Assembly: GCA_026874595.1 (NCBI GenBank)
Contig: CM049313.1
Coordinates: 55,164,159-55,228,158 of the forward strand
Length of the DNA stretch: 64,000 nt
Direction of reading: 5' to 3'
DNA from: Sipunculus nudus
Lineage: Eukaryota; Annelida; Sipuncula; Golfingiida; Sipunculidae
The notes under the pieces are model-generated. The model ran no database searches. It worked only from the letters and a program-made list of their open reading frames with translations, and was not told the origin of the DNA. The position numbers and the translations under genes are program-made. Below are positions 1 to 12,006 of the stretch, one piece after another (within the stretch, counting starts at the first letter, position 1; the number at the start of each line of letters is the position of its first letter).

Positions 1-3000
1 CATTCCAGTCAGATACAAAATACACTCCATACTCAGTGGATACACACTACAGTCATTCCAGTCAGATACAAAATACACTCCATACTCAGTGGATACACAC
101 TACAGTCATTCCAGTCAGATACAAAATACACTCCATACTCAGTGGATACACACTACAGTCATTCTAGTCAGATACAAAATACACTTCATACTCAGTGGAT
201 ACACACTACAGCCATTCTAATAAGATACCAAATTCACTCCATACTCAGTGGATACACACTACAGTCATTCCAGTCAGATACAAAATACACTCCATACTCA
301 GTGGATACACACTACTGTCATTCCAGTCAGATACAAAATACACTCCATACTCAGTGGATACACACTACAGTCATTCCAGTCAGATACAAAATACACTCCA
401 TACTCAGTGGATACACACTACAGTCATTCCAGTCAGATACAAAATACACTCCATACTCAGTGGATACACACTGCAGTCATTCCAGTCATATACAAAATAC
501 ACTCCATACTCAGTGGATACACACTGCAGTCATTCTAATAAGATACCAAATACACTCCATACTCAGTGGATACACACTTCAGTCATTCCAGTCAGATACA
601 AAATACACTCCATACTCAGTGGATACACACTACAGTCATTCCAGTCAGATACAAAATACACTTCATACTCAGTGGATACACACTGCAGTCATTCCAGTCA
701 TATACAAAATACACTCCATACTCAGTGGATACACACTGCAGTCATTCTAATAAGATACCAAATACACTCCATACTCAGTGGATACACACTACAGTCATTC
801 CAGTCAGATACAAAATACACTCCATACTCAGTGGATACACACTACAGTCATTCCAGTCAGATACAAAATACACTCCATACTCAGTGGATACACACTACAG
901 TCATTCCCGTCAGATACAAAATACACTCCATACTCAGTGGATACACACTGCAGTCATTCCAGTCAGATACAAAATACACTCCATACTCAGTGGATACACA
1001 CTGCAGTCATTCCAGTCAGATACAAAATACACTCCATACTCAGTGGATACACACTTCAGTCATTCCAGTCAGATACAAACTACAGTCATAGTGGATACAC
1101 ACTACAGTCATTCCAGTCAGATACAAAATACACTCCGTACACAGTGGATACACACTACAGTCATTCCAGTCAAATATAATATACACTCCAACTCAGTGGT
1201 CATATACTTTTATCATTCCTGTCAAATACAAAATACACTCCATACTCAGTGGATACACACTGCAGTCATTCTAGTCAGATACCAAATACACTCCATACTC
1301 AGTGGATACACACTGCAGTCATTCTAGTCAGATACCAAATACACTCCATACTCAGTGGATACACACTGCAGTCATTCTAGTCAGATGCCAAATACACTCC
1401 ATACTCAGTGGATACACACTACAGTCATTCTAGTCAGATACAAAATACACTCCATGCTCAGTGGATACACACTGCAGTCATTCCAGTAAGATACAAAATA
1501 CACTCCATACTCAGTGGATACACATTACAGTCATTCCTGTCAGATACAAAAATACACTCCATACTCAGTGGATATACATTACAGTCATTCCAGTCAGATA
1601 CAAAATACACTCCATGCTCAGTGGATACACACTGCAGTCATTCCAGTAAGATACAAAATACACTTCATACTCAGTGGATACACACTACAGTCATTCCAGT
1701 CTGATACAAAATACACTCCATACTCAGTGGATACACACTACAGTCATTCCAGTAAGATACAAAATACACTCCATACTCAGTGGATACACACTACAGTCAT
1801 TCCAGTCAGATACAAAATACACTCCATACTCAGTGGATACACACTATAGTCATTCCAGTCATATACAAAATACACTCCATACTCAGTGGATACACACTAC
1901 AGTCATTCCAGTCAGATACAAAATACACTCCATACTCAGTGGATACACACTACAGTCATTCCAGTCAGATACAAAATACACTCCATACTCAGTGGATACA
2001 CACTGCAGTCATTCCAGTCAGATACAAAATACACTCCATACTCAGTGGATACACACTGCAGTCATTCCAGTCAGATACAAAATACACTCCATACTCAGTG
2101 GATACACACTTCAGTCATTCCAGTCAGATACAAACTACAGTCATAGTGGATACACACTACAGTCATTCCAGTCAGATACAAAATACACTCCGTACTCAGT
2201 GGATACACACTACAGTCATTCCAGTCAAATATAATATACACTCCAACTCAGTGGTCATATACTTTTATCATTCCTGTCAAATACAAAATACACTCCATAC
2301 TCAGTGGATACACACTGCAGTCATTCTAGTCAGATACCAAATACACTCCATACTCAGTGGATACACACTGCAGTCATTCTAGTCAGATGCCAAATACACT
2401 CCATACTCAGTGGATACACACTACAGTCATTCTAGTCAGATACCAAATACACTCCATACTCAGTGGATACACACTACAGTCATTCCAGTCAAATACCAAA
2501 TACACACCATACTCAGTGGATACACACTGCAGTCATTCTAGTCAGATGCCAAATACACTCCATACTCAGTGGATACACACTACAGTCATTCCAGTCAGAT
2601 ACAAAATACACTCCATACTCAGTGGATACACACTACAGTCATTCCAGTCAGATACACATTACAGTCATACTCAGTGGATACACACTGCAGTCATTCCAGT
2701 CAGATACAAAATACACTTCATACTCAGTGGATACACACTACAGTGATTCCAGTCAGATACAAAATACACTCCATACTCAGTGGATACACACTGCAGTCAT
2801 TCCAGTAAGAAACAAAATACAGTCATACTCAGTGGATACACACTGCAGTCATTCCAGTCAGATACACATTACAGTCATACTCAGTGGATACTTACTACAG
2901 TAATTTCAGTCAGATACAATATACACTCCATACTCAGTGGATACACACTACAGTCATTCCAGTCATATACAAAATACACTCCATACTCAGTAGATACACA

Positions 3001-3018
3001 TTGCAGTCATTCTAGGCA
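1..3018 (+). repeat. 53-bp satellite / minisatellite array, about 57 copies
   Basis: A head-to-tail array with a 53-bp period begins before the window and ends near 3018. A typical unit runs from CATTCCAGTCAGATACAAAA to GGATACACACTACAGT. Variants are mostly single substitutions (CTACAG, CTGCAG or CTTCAG near the unit end; CCAGTCAGATAC or CTAATAAGATAC at the start), plus a few shortened units near 1080, 1175, 2136, 2230, 2650 and 2850. Because 53 is not a multiple of 3, and the common unit lacks stops in any + frame, long open frames with a 53-residue period run through it. Variant units such as CTAGTC and CTAATAAG introduce stops, so nothing indicates coding selection. A block at about 780-1440 recurs at about 1835-2440, shifted by 1055 bp. 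Confidence 0.97.
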
Positions 3019-4027
3019 TTTGATTTGACCACTGCTTTTAACAGCAAGATTCTTTGGAGTTCACCACCAGGGCTTGCATGGGGCAAAGAATTATAATCAG
3101 ACCAGTGAGGGTGTGGTATTACATTGTGCACCTAGATCTAAGTTTAAATAATTTTACTCTGGTCTGGTTCTTTGGCCTGTGCCAGTCCTCGTGGTGTGAA
3201 AAGGAAAAGTCTTTCTGAACATAGCAGCAGTTAAAACAAAGGAGACATAGAACGACTGCAGTGTATATCTGCTGTATTACAAGTATTATTATAATAAGGC
3301 TGGTAACTCATTCAGGATGCTTTCAATACATTTTGGTCTTGCAAGTGGGTTGCAAGACCTTCGTTCAGATTTTATAATCCCTTCAATGTTTGATTTTTGG
3401 CTGTCTTTGGCAAATGCTGCCACATGCAATTTGTCAAATATTTTAAGTATATAATTCATATGCTCTAATATTTTTATAAAAAGGTGAAATAATTAATACA
3501 GCTTGTAGAGCAACTTAGAGAAATACATGATAAAGAATGTGAAGATAAGAGATAGCAACTGTACCAGCATAATGATGCCGTCCTGATGATGAGACTGAAT
3601 TTTATATGATATCAGTTCCCCTTCCTGATCTCAATACAGATTTTAGCATATGATTGAAATTGAATATTTAATTTTTTTTTAATAAATGAAAATTAATATT
3701 GTTACTGGTAAATGCTTATAATGCATGAAATTGATTATCTGTATGCAAGACTTGCATAAATATTGAAAACGGCTGTAAGCATGCAGATTCTCACATAGGT
3801 GTTGGACAAAAACTCATACAACATTGAAATATGATGTATCATGATTAACTCAAAAGAAATAATGAGTTTGGCATTGGTCAATGGAACAATACTTGGAGCA
3901 GAGTGCCCTCTGGTGGAGATCACCAGAAACACAGTTATCTAAAATTTTTTAGGTAACTTAACTATATATTATCTTTTGGCTAATATCACTAAAACGTGTA
4001 TTAAATAACATTTTTAAGGTAATTATT
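3019..4027. other. unassigned non-coding DNA between satellite and element
   Basis: This is AT-rich sequence directly after the satellite. Short open frames occur on both strands, but none has a recognisable domain or a convincing splice context. It probably belongs to an upstream intron of the VPS33B-like gene, since that gene must have further exons to the left. Confidence 0.4.
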
Positions 4028-5175
4028 AGGGCCCCGCTTGACAATGGGTGCCCTATAGTGATCACCGTGTCAGTCTGTCCTTCCGTCCTTCCATCCATCC
4101 GTCCTTCTGTACATTCCATCTTTCCGTCAGTGACACTTTGTTTCGCATGCTATAACTCAACAACAACATACTGCACCTTTCCCAAATTCACAGGGATGAT
4201 TGGTACCTATGAGGGCTCTAGACCTATCGAATTATAGACTTGTCGGAAATCAAATATGGCCGCCACAGCCTTATCGCTGATTTTCTTTTGCACACAATAA
4301 CTCAACAACAACATACTGCAGCTTTCCCTAATTCACAGGGATGATTGGTACCTATGATGGCTCCAGACCTATTTAATTACAGACTTGTCGAAATTCCAGT
4401 ATGGCCGCCACAGCCAAATTGCTCATTTTCTTTTGCACACAATAACTCAACAACAACATTCTTCAGCTTTCACAAATTTACAGGGATGGTTGGTACAAAT
4501 GATGGCTCCAGACCTATTGAATTACAGACCTGTTGGAATTCCAATATGGCCATCATAGCCCAATAGCTGATTTCCTTTGGCGCGCAATAACCCGACAGCA
4601 ACCTACTGCAGCTTTCCCAAATTCACAGGAATTATTTGTACCTACAAGGGCTCCAGACCTATTGAATTACAGACCTCTTAGAATTCCAATATGGCCACCA
4701 CAGCCCAATCCTGATTTTCTTTCACGTGTGAAAACCCAACAACAACATACTTCAGCTATCCCTATTTACAGGGATGGTTGGTACATATGAGCGCTCAAGA
4801 CCTGTTGAATTACAGACCTGTTGGAATTCCAGATGGTCGCCACATGCCTGATTTCGCATGTATAACTCAACAACAACCCTACTGCAGCTTTCCCAATTTC
4901 ACAGGGATCATTGGTACCTATGAGGGCTCAAGACCTATTGAAATACAGACTTGCTCAAAATCAAATATGGCTAAAGGACTACATTCAGTGAATTTCTATT
5001 GCAAACTGTTTTTCAGACATATCTCCTTTAATATCATTTGATCCAGTAGGATTTTTTTCCCTCATGCATATTGATAAATACCTGTTTCTGTTTGCCATAC
5101 CTTTCAAATTTAACTTAATTTTTCACCTATATGTAAACTAGTCCAGCACTAGCGGAAACACGGGGCCCTCTGAGG
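4028..5175 (+). mobile_element. tandem-core interspersed element (pearl/Helentron-like), head GGGCCCCGCTTGAC
   Basis: The left end reads GGGCCCCGCTTGAC, followed by a GTCCTTCCGTCCTTCC-type pyrimidine tract. The right end contains CACGGGGCCCTC, so GGGCCCCG is present in inverted form at both ends. Between them lies a core of about six 145-bp tandem units. A left unit, a tandem core and a divergent tail is the plan known from bivalve pearl-like MITE/Helentron elements; the assignment rests on that plan, not on a protein. A second copy of the head occurs at 6963 (GGCCCCACTTGA). Confidence 0.6.
4141..4990 (+). repeat. 145-bp tandem repeat core, about 6 units
   Basis: The phrase ATAACTCAACAACAACAT (with variants) recurs near 4152, 4297, 4442, 4587, 4732 and 4861, so the spacing is 145 bp with a shorter last step of about 130 bp. 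Each unit also carries TTCACAGGGATGATTGGTAC, a GGCTCCAGACCTATTGAATT-type segment and CAATATGGCCGCCACAGCC. Open frames across this block are artefacts of the repetition. Confidence 0.9.
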
Positions 5176-5305
5176 ACTGTTGTCCGACCACATCTAGTAT
5201 TATATTATAACTAAAAGATGATGTATTTTACAAAGATTTAGATGAAAAAGCATTGTAATCTGCCCAGTTCAGAGCTGTAGAGACATGCTATGCTGCCTTA
5301 TATAA

Positions 5306-5575
5306 CTGTTGAACCTTGTTAGCCTTGTTCACTGTTGAACCTATTTGCCTTGTTAACTGTTGAACCTTATTTGCTATGTTAACTGGTGAACCTTATTTGC
5401 CTTGTTAACTGTTAAACCTCATTTGCCTTGTTAACTGTTAAACCTTATTGGCCCTGCTAGAATTGAACCTTGATTACCTTGTTAACTATTGAGCCGTATT
5501 TGCCTTGTTAACTTCTGGACATCGTTTGTCTTGTAAATGATTGAACCATTTTAACCATGTTAACTGTTGATCCAT
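5306..5575 (+). repeat. degenerate 26-bp minisatellite (CTGTTGAACCTTATTTGCCTTGTTAA)
   Basis: About ten diverged copies of a 26-bp unit containing GTTGAACC and TTTGCCTTGTTAA run up to 5 bp before the splice acceptor of the next exon. The last unit (AACTGTTGATCCATTGCAG) supplies the acceptor region itself. Confidence 0.85.
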
Positions 5576-5580
5576 TGCAG

Positions 5581-5688
5581 GGAGGACAAATGGAAGTACT
5601 GATGGCTCAAAGACAGTGCTGGTGTACTTTCTTGGTGGCTGCACATATTCTGAAGTAGCAGCCTTGAGGCTCCTTGGAAAACAAAGAG
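5581..5688 (+). CDS. VPS33B: VPS33B-like penultimate coding exon (Sec1/Munc18 family)
   Basis: This exon follows the acceptor CCATTGCAG and ends at the donor AGAG|GTGAGG. The first two bases complete a split codon and the last base starts one. The frame reads RTNGSTDGSK, then TVLVYFLGGCTYSEVAALR, then LLGKQRG across the junction. The LVYFLGGCT-SE-ALR-LG block is the conserved C-terminal strand-helix of VPS33 proteins, and Cys after GG together with LGK-G favours VPS33B over VPS33A. VPS33B is an SM protein that acts with VIPAS39 (and in HOPS-related complexes) in SNARE-mediated endolysosomal fusion; that role is known for the family, not shown here. Earlier exons lie outside the window or are not recognised. 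The phase matches the exon at 13925. Confidence 0.88.
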
Positions 5689-5935
5689 GTGAGGAAAGAT
5701 TGGACAGATGTGGAAGCATGAACATTGTTCTTAAGTTGTGTGTGTGACTATTATGGGTAAGAAAAGATGGTGTTATGAAGTATACAATGAGGATATACTA
5801 ATAGGTTTTACAGAAAAGCTTCTAAAAATGACTAAGAAATAAAAGGGAAAACACCTCCAGAAAAATATTTCTTGTCCATTTTAATATAAATAAACATGAC
5901 TTTTACAAACACCTTCCTATATCATAGATTACTCT

Positions 5936-5936
<1 letters not shown>

Positions 5937-5969
<33 letters not shown>

Positions 5970-5990
5970 TAGAGAGAGAGAGAAAGGGAG
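5937..5990 (+). repeat. compound microsatellite (ATAC)n-(AT)n-(AG)n
   Basis: ATAC repeats pass into a short AT run and then an AG run, inside the VPS33B intron just after the penultimate exon. Confidence 0.95.
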
Positions 5991-6569
5991 GTTAGGAGAG
6001 CATTCAGGCTTACATAGAAAATTAGATTATGCCACAATCAATACAAGGATCATCTTGGATGTTTAATAAATATTTTCATAAAAGGTAACCCTAAGTTGCT
6101 GTTAGTTCCATAAGATTAGATTGTCATTTTCCCCATTCATCTGTTCATAGTTGTCGAGGTTCTATAAATCCAGCAAGGCAAAAATGTCCATTATCAGAAT
6201 CACACCTGTTCCCATCTGGTTTCATATACCTGTCAGATTAAACCCTGTGGCTACTGAATGTGTTAATGTTGTTGTGGCAACCATTGTGTGTGGTATAGGA
6301 GGACACAAGTGTATGAGCTAGGACAAGACTGCTGCTAAGCTGCATTTGTGACATTTATGTTTGTGTGAGACGAAACAATAAATAAATGTGTCATGTTACC
6401 TGATGAAATTATAATGAATAATTAATATCAAGGTTTTGTAGTGTGGCAGATGTACCATATGTCCCAGAATTAAGTAATCAATAGTTGTGTCATAAGAGAG
6501 ATGCTTCATTTGCTTCTGGTTCATGGTCAGCCCCTATAGAGAGAGCACTGTCTGTTGTATAAATGTTAT

Positions 6570-6830
6570 AAACAATTCTTGTATTGAGAGGTTTGTGTGT
6601 TGGACTATACTCGGTCAGTAAACTTGGAAGGTGTGGGTTTGAACGTGACCACAGCAGGTCTCTGCCCATGCTTGACTTTCACGCAGCATAATTAGAAAGA
6701 TATTAGAGAGCTAAGTTGTCTGATACCATGGGTGTGGGTGAACACTTGGTTTTGGGACCAGAGAAGATTGTCTGTGCCAAAAGTGCAGGCACTTTTTTTT
6801 CAGAATAAAGTAACTCAATGACTCAGTTAC
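6570..6830 (+). mobile_element. possible tRNA-derived SINE
   Basis: The segment GGTGTGGGTTTGAACGTGACC at about 6640-6660 resembles a degenerate RNA polymerase III B box and T-arm (GGTTCGANNCC). It is preceded about 45 bp upstream by a loose A-box-like stretch, and the whole lacks a full tRNA fold. The 3' part ends in a T-rich run and GAATAAAG. This layout suits an old SINE, but no second copy is visible in the window to prove it. Confidence 0.35.
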
Positions 6831-8342
6831 TGACTGTGTTACAGTTTGGGTAACTTTGAGCTTATTATATCAATATAGCCCCAAACCACTTTTAGAAAGG
6901 TTAGACTTGGTACACGCTATTAAGGAGCCTGCAAATAGACCAGTTCTGTAGCATAATTATTTAGGCCCCACTTGAATAAACAGGTGTCCTGTAGTAATCA
7001 TCCTGTCCTTGCGTCTGTCCATCCATCTGTCCTTCCACAAATTCATTGCCGGATGAAAACTCTAGTTTGTATTGCCATATTGATTTCAAACCTGTCTTGT
7101 ATATAGCTCACCATAAAAACAAGAATTCTATCAATTTTGGGGTCAAGAGGTTAAAGTTCAAGGGTCACAGGAAGCACTTTTTAAAAAGATTGTGGATGTA
7201 TTTTAAACCAAACTTCTCATCCCAGTCCTTCCAATCTTGCACAATTTGCTCACTTGCCAATAGGGGAAGAACCATGTTGACTTTGGGGTCCAAAGGTTGA
7301 AGGTCAAGGTCACAGGAGCTACCTATCAACAAATTTGTTTCTGGATGATAACTTAATTTGGATTGATGTCTTGGTTTCAAATTTGATTTATGTATGACCC
7401 ACCACTAAAGTAAGAACCCTATCGATTTATGTGTCAATATCTAAGGAATGGTTCAATATATTGGGCTTAATTGTCACAATTGTGCATGTCCATATATTTT
7501 CGATTTTTCCATTTCATACTGGAGAATTGTGGCACCACGTATCATTTTTATATGGCATCCATTCATGCATTAGCCATTTGTTCTTCCTAGTGATTTGTTC
7601 TTTCTATACAGATGAAATTGTTGAGCATGTCTATAGATCTTGGACACCTCCATCTTGTAATCCAGACTGGAGGTCCTATCTGTAATTGTCTTCGGGTGGG
7701 GTCCATCCATGCATTTGCTTTGGGTAAAATTGCTCATATCTCAGAAGGAGTTCAATCTATCAGTCTGAAATTTGGCATGTCCATCCAACTTTGAGAGTTT
7801 CCTCATAGACCAGACAGCTGGCACCATCTACCTTCCCATTTTCTTGGAATACTTTGATGCCCTTTTCTCAGGAGAGTTTTGCAATTGGCCTTAAGTTATG
7901 CATGTCCATGAATCTTGGATACCCCCATCTCGAACTGTATACTGGTGTCGCCATCTGTAATTGTTTTTGCATGGTGTCCATCCATGTGTTTGCTTTGGAT
8001 GAAAATTGCTTATTTCACAGGAGTAGTTTAATGTATTGGTCTAAAATTCTGCATGTTTATCAATCTTGGATAACTTTGTTTTAGACCAGACAAGTGGAGC
8101 CACATGCCATTCTGTTTTTAGCTCAGCTGACTGAAAGTCATCTGAGCTATAGCGATCACTCTTTGTCCGTCGTCCGTCTGTCCGTCTGTCCGTCTGTTAA
8201 CCAGGCACAAATCGTAACCGCTGGACCTAGAACCTTGTAACTTGGGATTCTGAGAGGTCCATAAAAAATCTCCTTGGAAACCAGAAATTAGGTCTCTGTT
8301 ACCCATATCCTTCGAGCTATGTGGCCCCAAAGTACCCCCCAG

Positions 8343-10835
8343 AAAAGTCAAAAATTTCATACAAAAACTTCAATATCTCATTAACTACTTGACTGATGGT
8401 CATGATTTTTGGCATACATATTGATCATGAGATGTTACATCACTTCCTGCAGACTGGTGGCGCCACCTGTATTTTTCGATTTTTTACGGAATTTTTTTCT
8501 CTATTTTTGAGACCTTTAAAAATGTGAACCTCTGTTAACAAGGCACAAATCATAAAGACTGTACTTAGAATCTTAATTCTTGAAACACTGAGAGGTCCAT
8601 GAAAAATCTCCTTGGAAACCAGAAATTAGGTCTCTGTTACCCATATCCTTTGAGCTATGGGGCCCCAAAGTACCCCCCAGAATAGTAAAAAATTTCATAC
8701 AAAAACTTCAATATCTCAATAACTACATCACTGATGGTCTCCATTTTTGGCATACATATTGATCATGAGATGTTCGATCAGTTCCTGCAGACTGGTGGCG
8801 CCACCTGTACTGTTTGATTTTTTACGATTTTTTCCTCTATTTTTGAGACCTTTGAGGATGCTGTCATCTGTTAGCGTGGCACAAATCGTAACGACTGGAC
8901 CTAGAATCTTCATTTTCGACACACTGAGAGACTTATGAAAAGTCTCCATGGAAACCAGAAATTAGGTCTCTGTTACCCATAACCTTCGAGCTATGGGGCC
9001 CAAAACTACCCCCCAGAATAGTCAAAAATTTCATACAAAAACTTCAATATCTCATTAACTACATCACTGATGGTCATGATTTTCGACATACATATTGATC
9101 ATGAGATGTTTCATCAGTTTGTGCAGACTGGTGGCGCCACCTGTATTTTTCAATGTTCACGAATTGTTTTCTCCATTTTTGAGACCTTTAAGGATGAAGT
9201 TATCTGTCAACAGGGTACAAATCGTAACGACTGGACCTAGAATCTTCGTTCTTGACACACAGGGAGACCCATGATAAGTCTCCATGGAAACCTGAAATTT
9301 GGTCTCTGTTACCCATATCCTTCGAGCTATGTGGCCCCAAAGTACCCCCCAGAAAAGTCAAAAATTTCATACAAAAACTTCAATATCTCATTAACTACTT
9401 GACTGATGGTAATGATTTTTGGCATACATATTGATCATGAGATGTTACATCACTTCCTGCAGACTGGTGGCGCCACCTGTATTTTTCGATTTTTTACGAA
9501 TTTTTTTCTCTATTTTTGAGACCTTTAAAAATGTGAACATCTGTTAACAAGGCACAAATCATAAAGACTGGATTTAGAATCTTAATTCTTGACACACTGA
9601 GAGGTCCATGAAAAATCTCCTTGGAAACCAGAAATTAGGTACCTGTTACCCATATCCTTTGAGCTATTGGGCCCCATAGTACCCCCCAGAATAGTAAAAA
9701 ATTTCATACCAAAACTTCAATATCTCAATAACTACATCACTGATGGTCTTCATTTTTGGCATACATATTGATCATGAGATGTTCGATCAGTTCCTGCAGA
9801 CTGGTGGCGCCACCTGTACTGTTTGATTTTTTACGATTTTTTCCTCTATTTTTGAGACCTTTGAGGATGCTGTCATCTGTTAGCATGGCACAAATCGTAA
9901 CGACTGGACCTAGAATCTTCATTTTTGACACACTGAGAGATCTATGAAAAGTCTCCATGGAAACCAGAAATTAGGTCTCTGTTACCCATATCCTTCAAGC
10001 TATGGGGCCCAAAATTACCCCCCAGAATAGTCAAAAATTTCATACAAAAACTTCAATATCTCATTAACTACATCACTGATGGTCATGATTTTCGACATAC
10101 ATATTGATCATGAGATGTTTCATCAGTTTGTGCAGACTGGTGGCGCCACCTGTATTTTTCAATGTTCACGAATTGTTTTCTCCATTTTTGAGACCTTTAA
10201 GGATGTAGTTATCTGTCAACAGGGTACAAATCGTAACGACTGGACCTAGAATCTTCGTTCTTGACACACAGGGAGACCCATGATAAGTCTCCATGGAAAC
10301 CTGAAATTTGGTCTCTGTTACCCATATCCTTTGAGCTATGGCACTCCAAAGTACAGCTCAGAATAATGGAAAATTTGATACAAAAGCTAATGTATCTGAA
10401 CAACTAATGCAGAGATAACCATAATTGTTTGCATGGATATTGATCATGGAGTGTTTCATAAGTTTCTGCAGACTGGTGGCACCACCTGTATTTGTTCGGT
10501 TTTTTTTACGAAATTTTTCTGTATTTTTGAGACCTTTAAAGATATGAACATCTGTTAACAGGGCACAAATCATAAAAACTGGACCAAGAATCTTCATTCT
10601 TGACACACAGGGAGACCCATGAAAAGTCTCCATGGAAACTTGAAATTAGGTCTCTGTTACCCATATTCTTTAAGCTGTATGGGTCCAAAATACCCCCCCC
10701 CCAGAATAATGGAAAATTTGATACAAAAACTGCAGTATTTCAATAACTACAACACTGATGGTCATGATTTTTGGCATACATATTGATCATGAGCTGTTCC
10801 ATCAGTTTCTGCAGACTGGGTGTGCCACCTGTATT
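8343..10835 (+). repeat. 336-bp tandem repeat with a 1010-bp higher-order unit
   Basis: The landmark CTTCAATATCTCA recurs near 8371, 8709, 9045, 9381, 9718 and 10054, with weaker units after that, so the period is 336-338 bp. Units 1-3 match units 4-6 more closely than their neighbours; for example the segments at 8728-8949 and 9737-9958 are almost identical. This shows a recent duplication of a three-unit block of about 1010 bp. Each of the six best units contains the palindrome GGTGGCGCCACC at the same place. Open frames here are by-products of the repeat. Confidence 0.93.
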
Positions 10836-10837
10836 TT

Positions 10838-12006
10838 TGTATCCGCCAAAACAAGTTTTGCGGATACTATGTTTTTGACCGAGTTCCTCCGCCGCCGCGG
10901 CGTTCGTTTCCAGAGAGCTCCTCGGAGACTAATGGACCGATTTTTCCCAAACTTACACTTATTATGGGGTCACATGTGAACTGGTGCCTAACCAATTTGC
11001 ATTGACCTCTGACCTTTCCTCTCTATCCAGTGTCCATTTGTGGGTCTGTTTCAACTCATAAACCCTCATATCTCAGGAACCGTTTGACCGATCAGGAAAT
11101 AAAATTGATACAAATGTAGCCCTTGGATTGCTTTATAACATACACAAAAAATGGTGGCGCCACCTGTAACCATGTTTGCACAGTGTCCATCTGTTCATCT
11201 GCCTTTGGTTAAAATCACTCATATCTCTGCAGTGAATTGACTAATTCACCTGAAATTCGTCATGTGTATACATCCAGGATAGCTTTCTTGATTTTATGAA
11301 AGGTGGCGCCACCTACGTTCACGTTCACGCTGATGACATCCAAGCTTATATCTCGGGAACCGTTTGACCGATCAGGAAATAAAATTTATACAAATGTAGC
11401 CCTTTGATAGCTCTGTAACATACACAATAATGGTGGCGCCACCTGTAACAATGTTTGCACAGCGTCTGTCTGTTAGTCTGCTGTGGCCTAAAATTACTCA
11501 TTTCTCTGTAGTGGTTCAACATAACTGCCTAAAATTTTGCAGGTTTATACATCGTGGACAGCTTTCTTGATTTTATGACAGGTGGCGCCACCTACATTCA
11601 AGTTAACGCTGGACACATCCAAGCTCATATCTCAGGAACCATTTGACCGATTGGGCCAAAATTGTGCATGTGTTTAGATCTCACATAGGTCTATATCATA
11701 CACAAAACTGGAGGGGTTACCTGCAAAGATTTTTGCACAGTGTTTGTCTGTTTGTCTGCCATGGGCAAAAATCGCTCATATACATGTAGTGGTTTGACTT
11801 TTCTGCCTAAAATTTTGCAGGTGTATACAACTTGGACAGCTTTCTGGATTTGTGGTAGGTGGCACAACCTACATAAACATTTAGGCTGCAGACATCCATG
11901 CTAATATGCAACATACCTCACTCTATTTCCCCTTGCCACTCAATCCATGCCTCACTATCCGATTTTGGCAGATACATGTAGTCACTTGTCGGTTACCCGT
12001 ATTCTA
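10838..12006 (+). mobile_element. inner nested element with 280-bp core, head GTATCCGCCAAAAC
   Basis: It begins with GTATCCGCCAAAAC followed at once by AAGTTTTGCGGATAC, an inverted pair. It contains three units of about 280 bp and ends with GATACATGTAGTCACTTGTCG, then GTATTCTAG. The flanking 336-bp-type sequence reads straight through in the inverted copy near 27985, which gives an empty-site comparison for this insertion of about 1.17 kb. Confidence 0.7.
11041..11900 (+). repeat. 280-bp tandem repeat (dimer of about 149 + 130 bp), 3 units
   Basis: The phrase ATCTC(A/G)GGAACC(G/A)TTTGACCGAT recurs at about 11071, 11351 and 11630. GGTGGCGCCACC lies at 11153, 11302, 11432 and 11581, so steps of 149, 130 and 149 bp alternate. 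Each 280-bp unit is therefore a dimer of two related halves. Confidence 0.9.

Noticed and set aside
1-3018. CRISPR array or repeat-protein gene
   Set aside because: Units are contiguous with no unique spacers, so it is not CRISPR. Stops appear in variant units and there is no start, signal or splice context, so it is not a protein gene.
3021-3110. Earlier VPS33B exon after AACAG near 3051
   Set aside because: None of the three frames resembles the region expected upstream of the VPS33 C-terminus, and the donor is weak.
6636-6665. tRNA gene
   Set aside because: Only a degenerate B-box-like segment is present. A cloverleaf cannot be folded, so at most it is a SINE relic.
8728-9958. Two nearly identical 73-74-codon frames (- strand), apparently a duplicated small gene
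   Set aside because: They are the same phase of the 336-bp tandem repeat 1009 bp apart. The opposite strand is equally open, and no domain is present.
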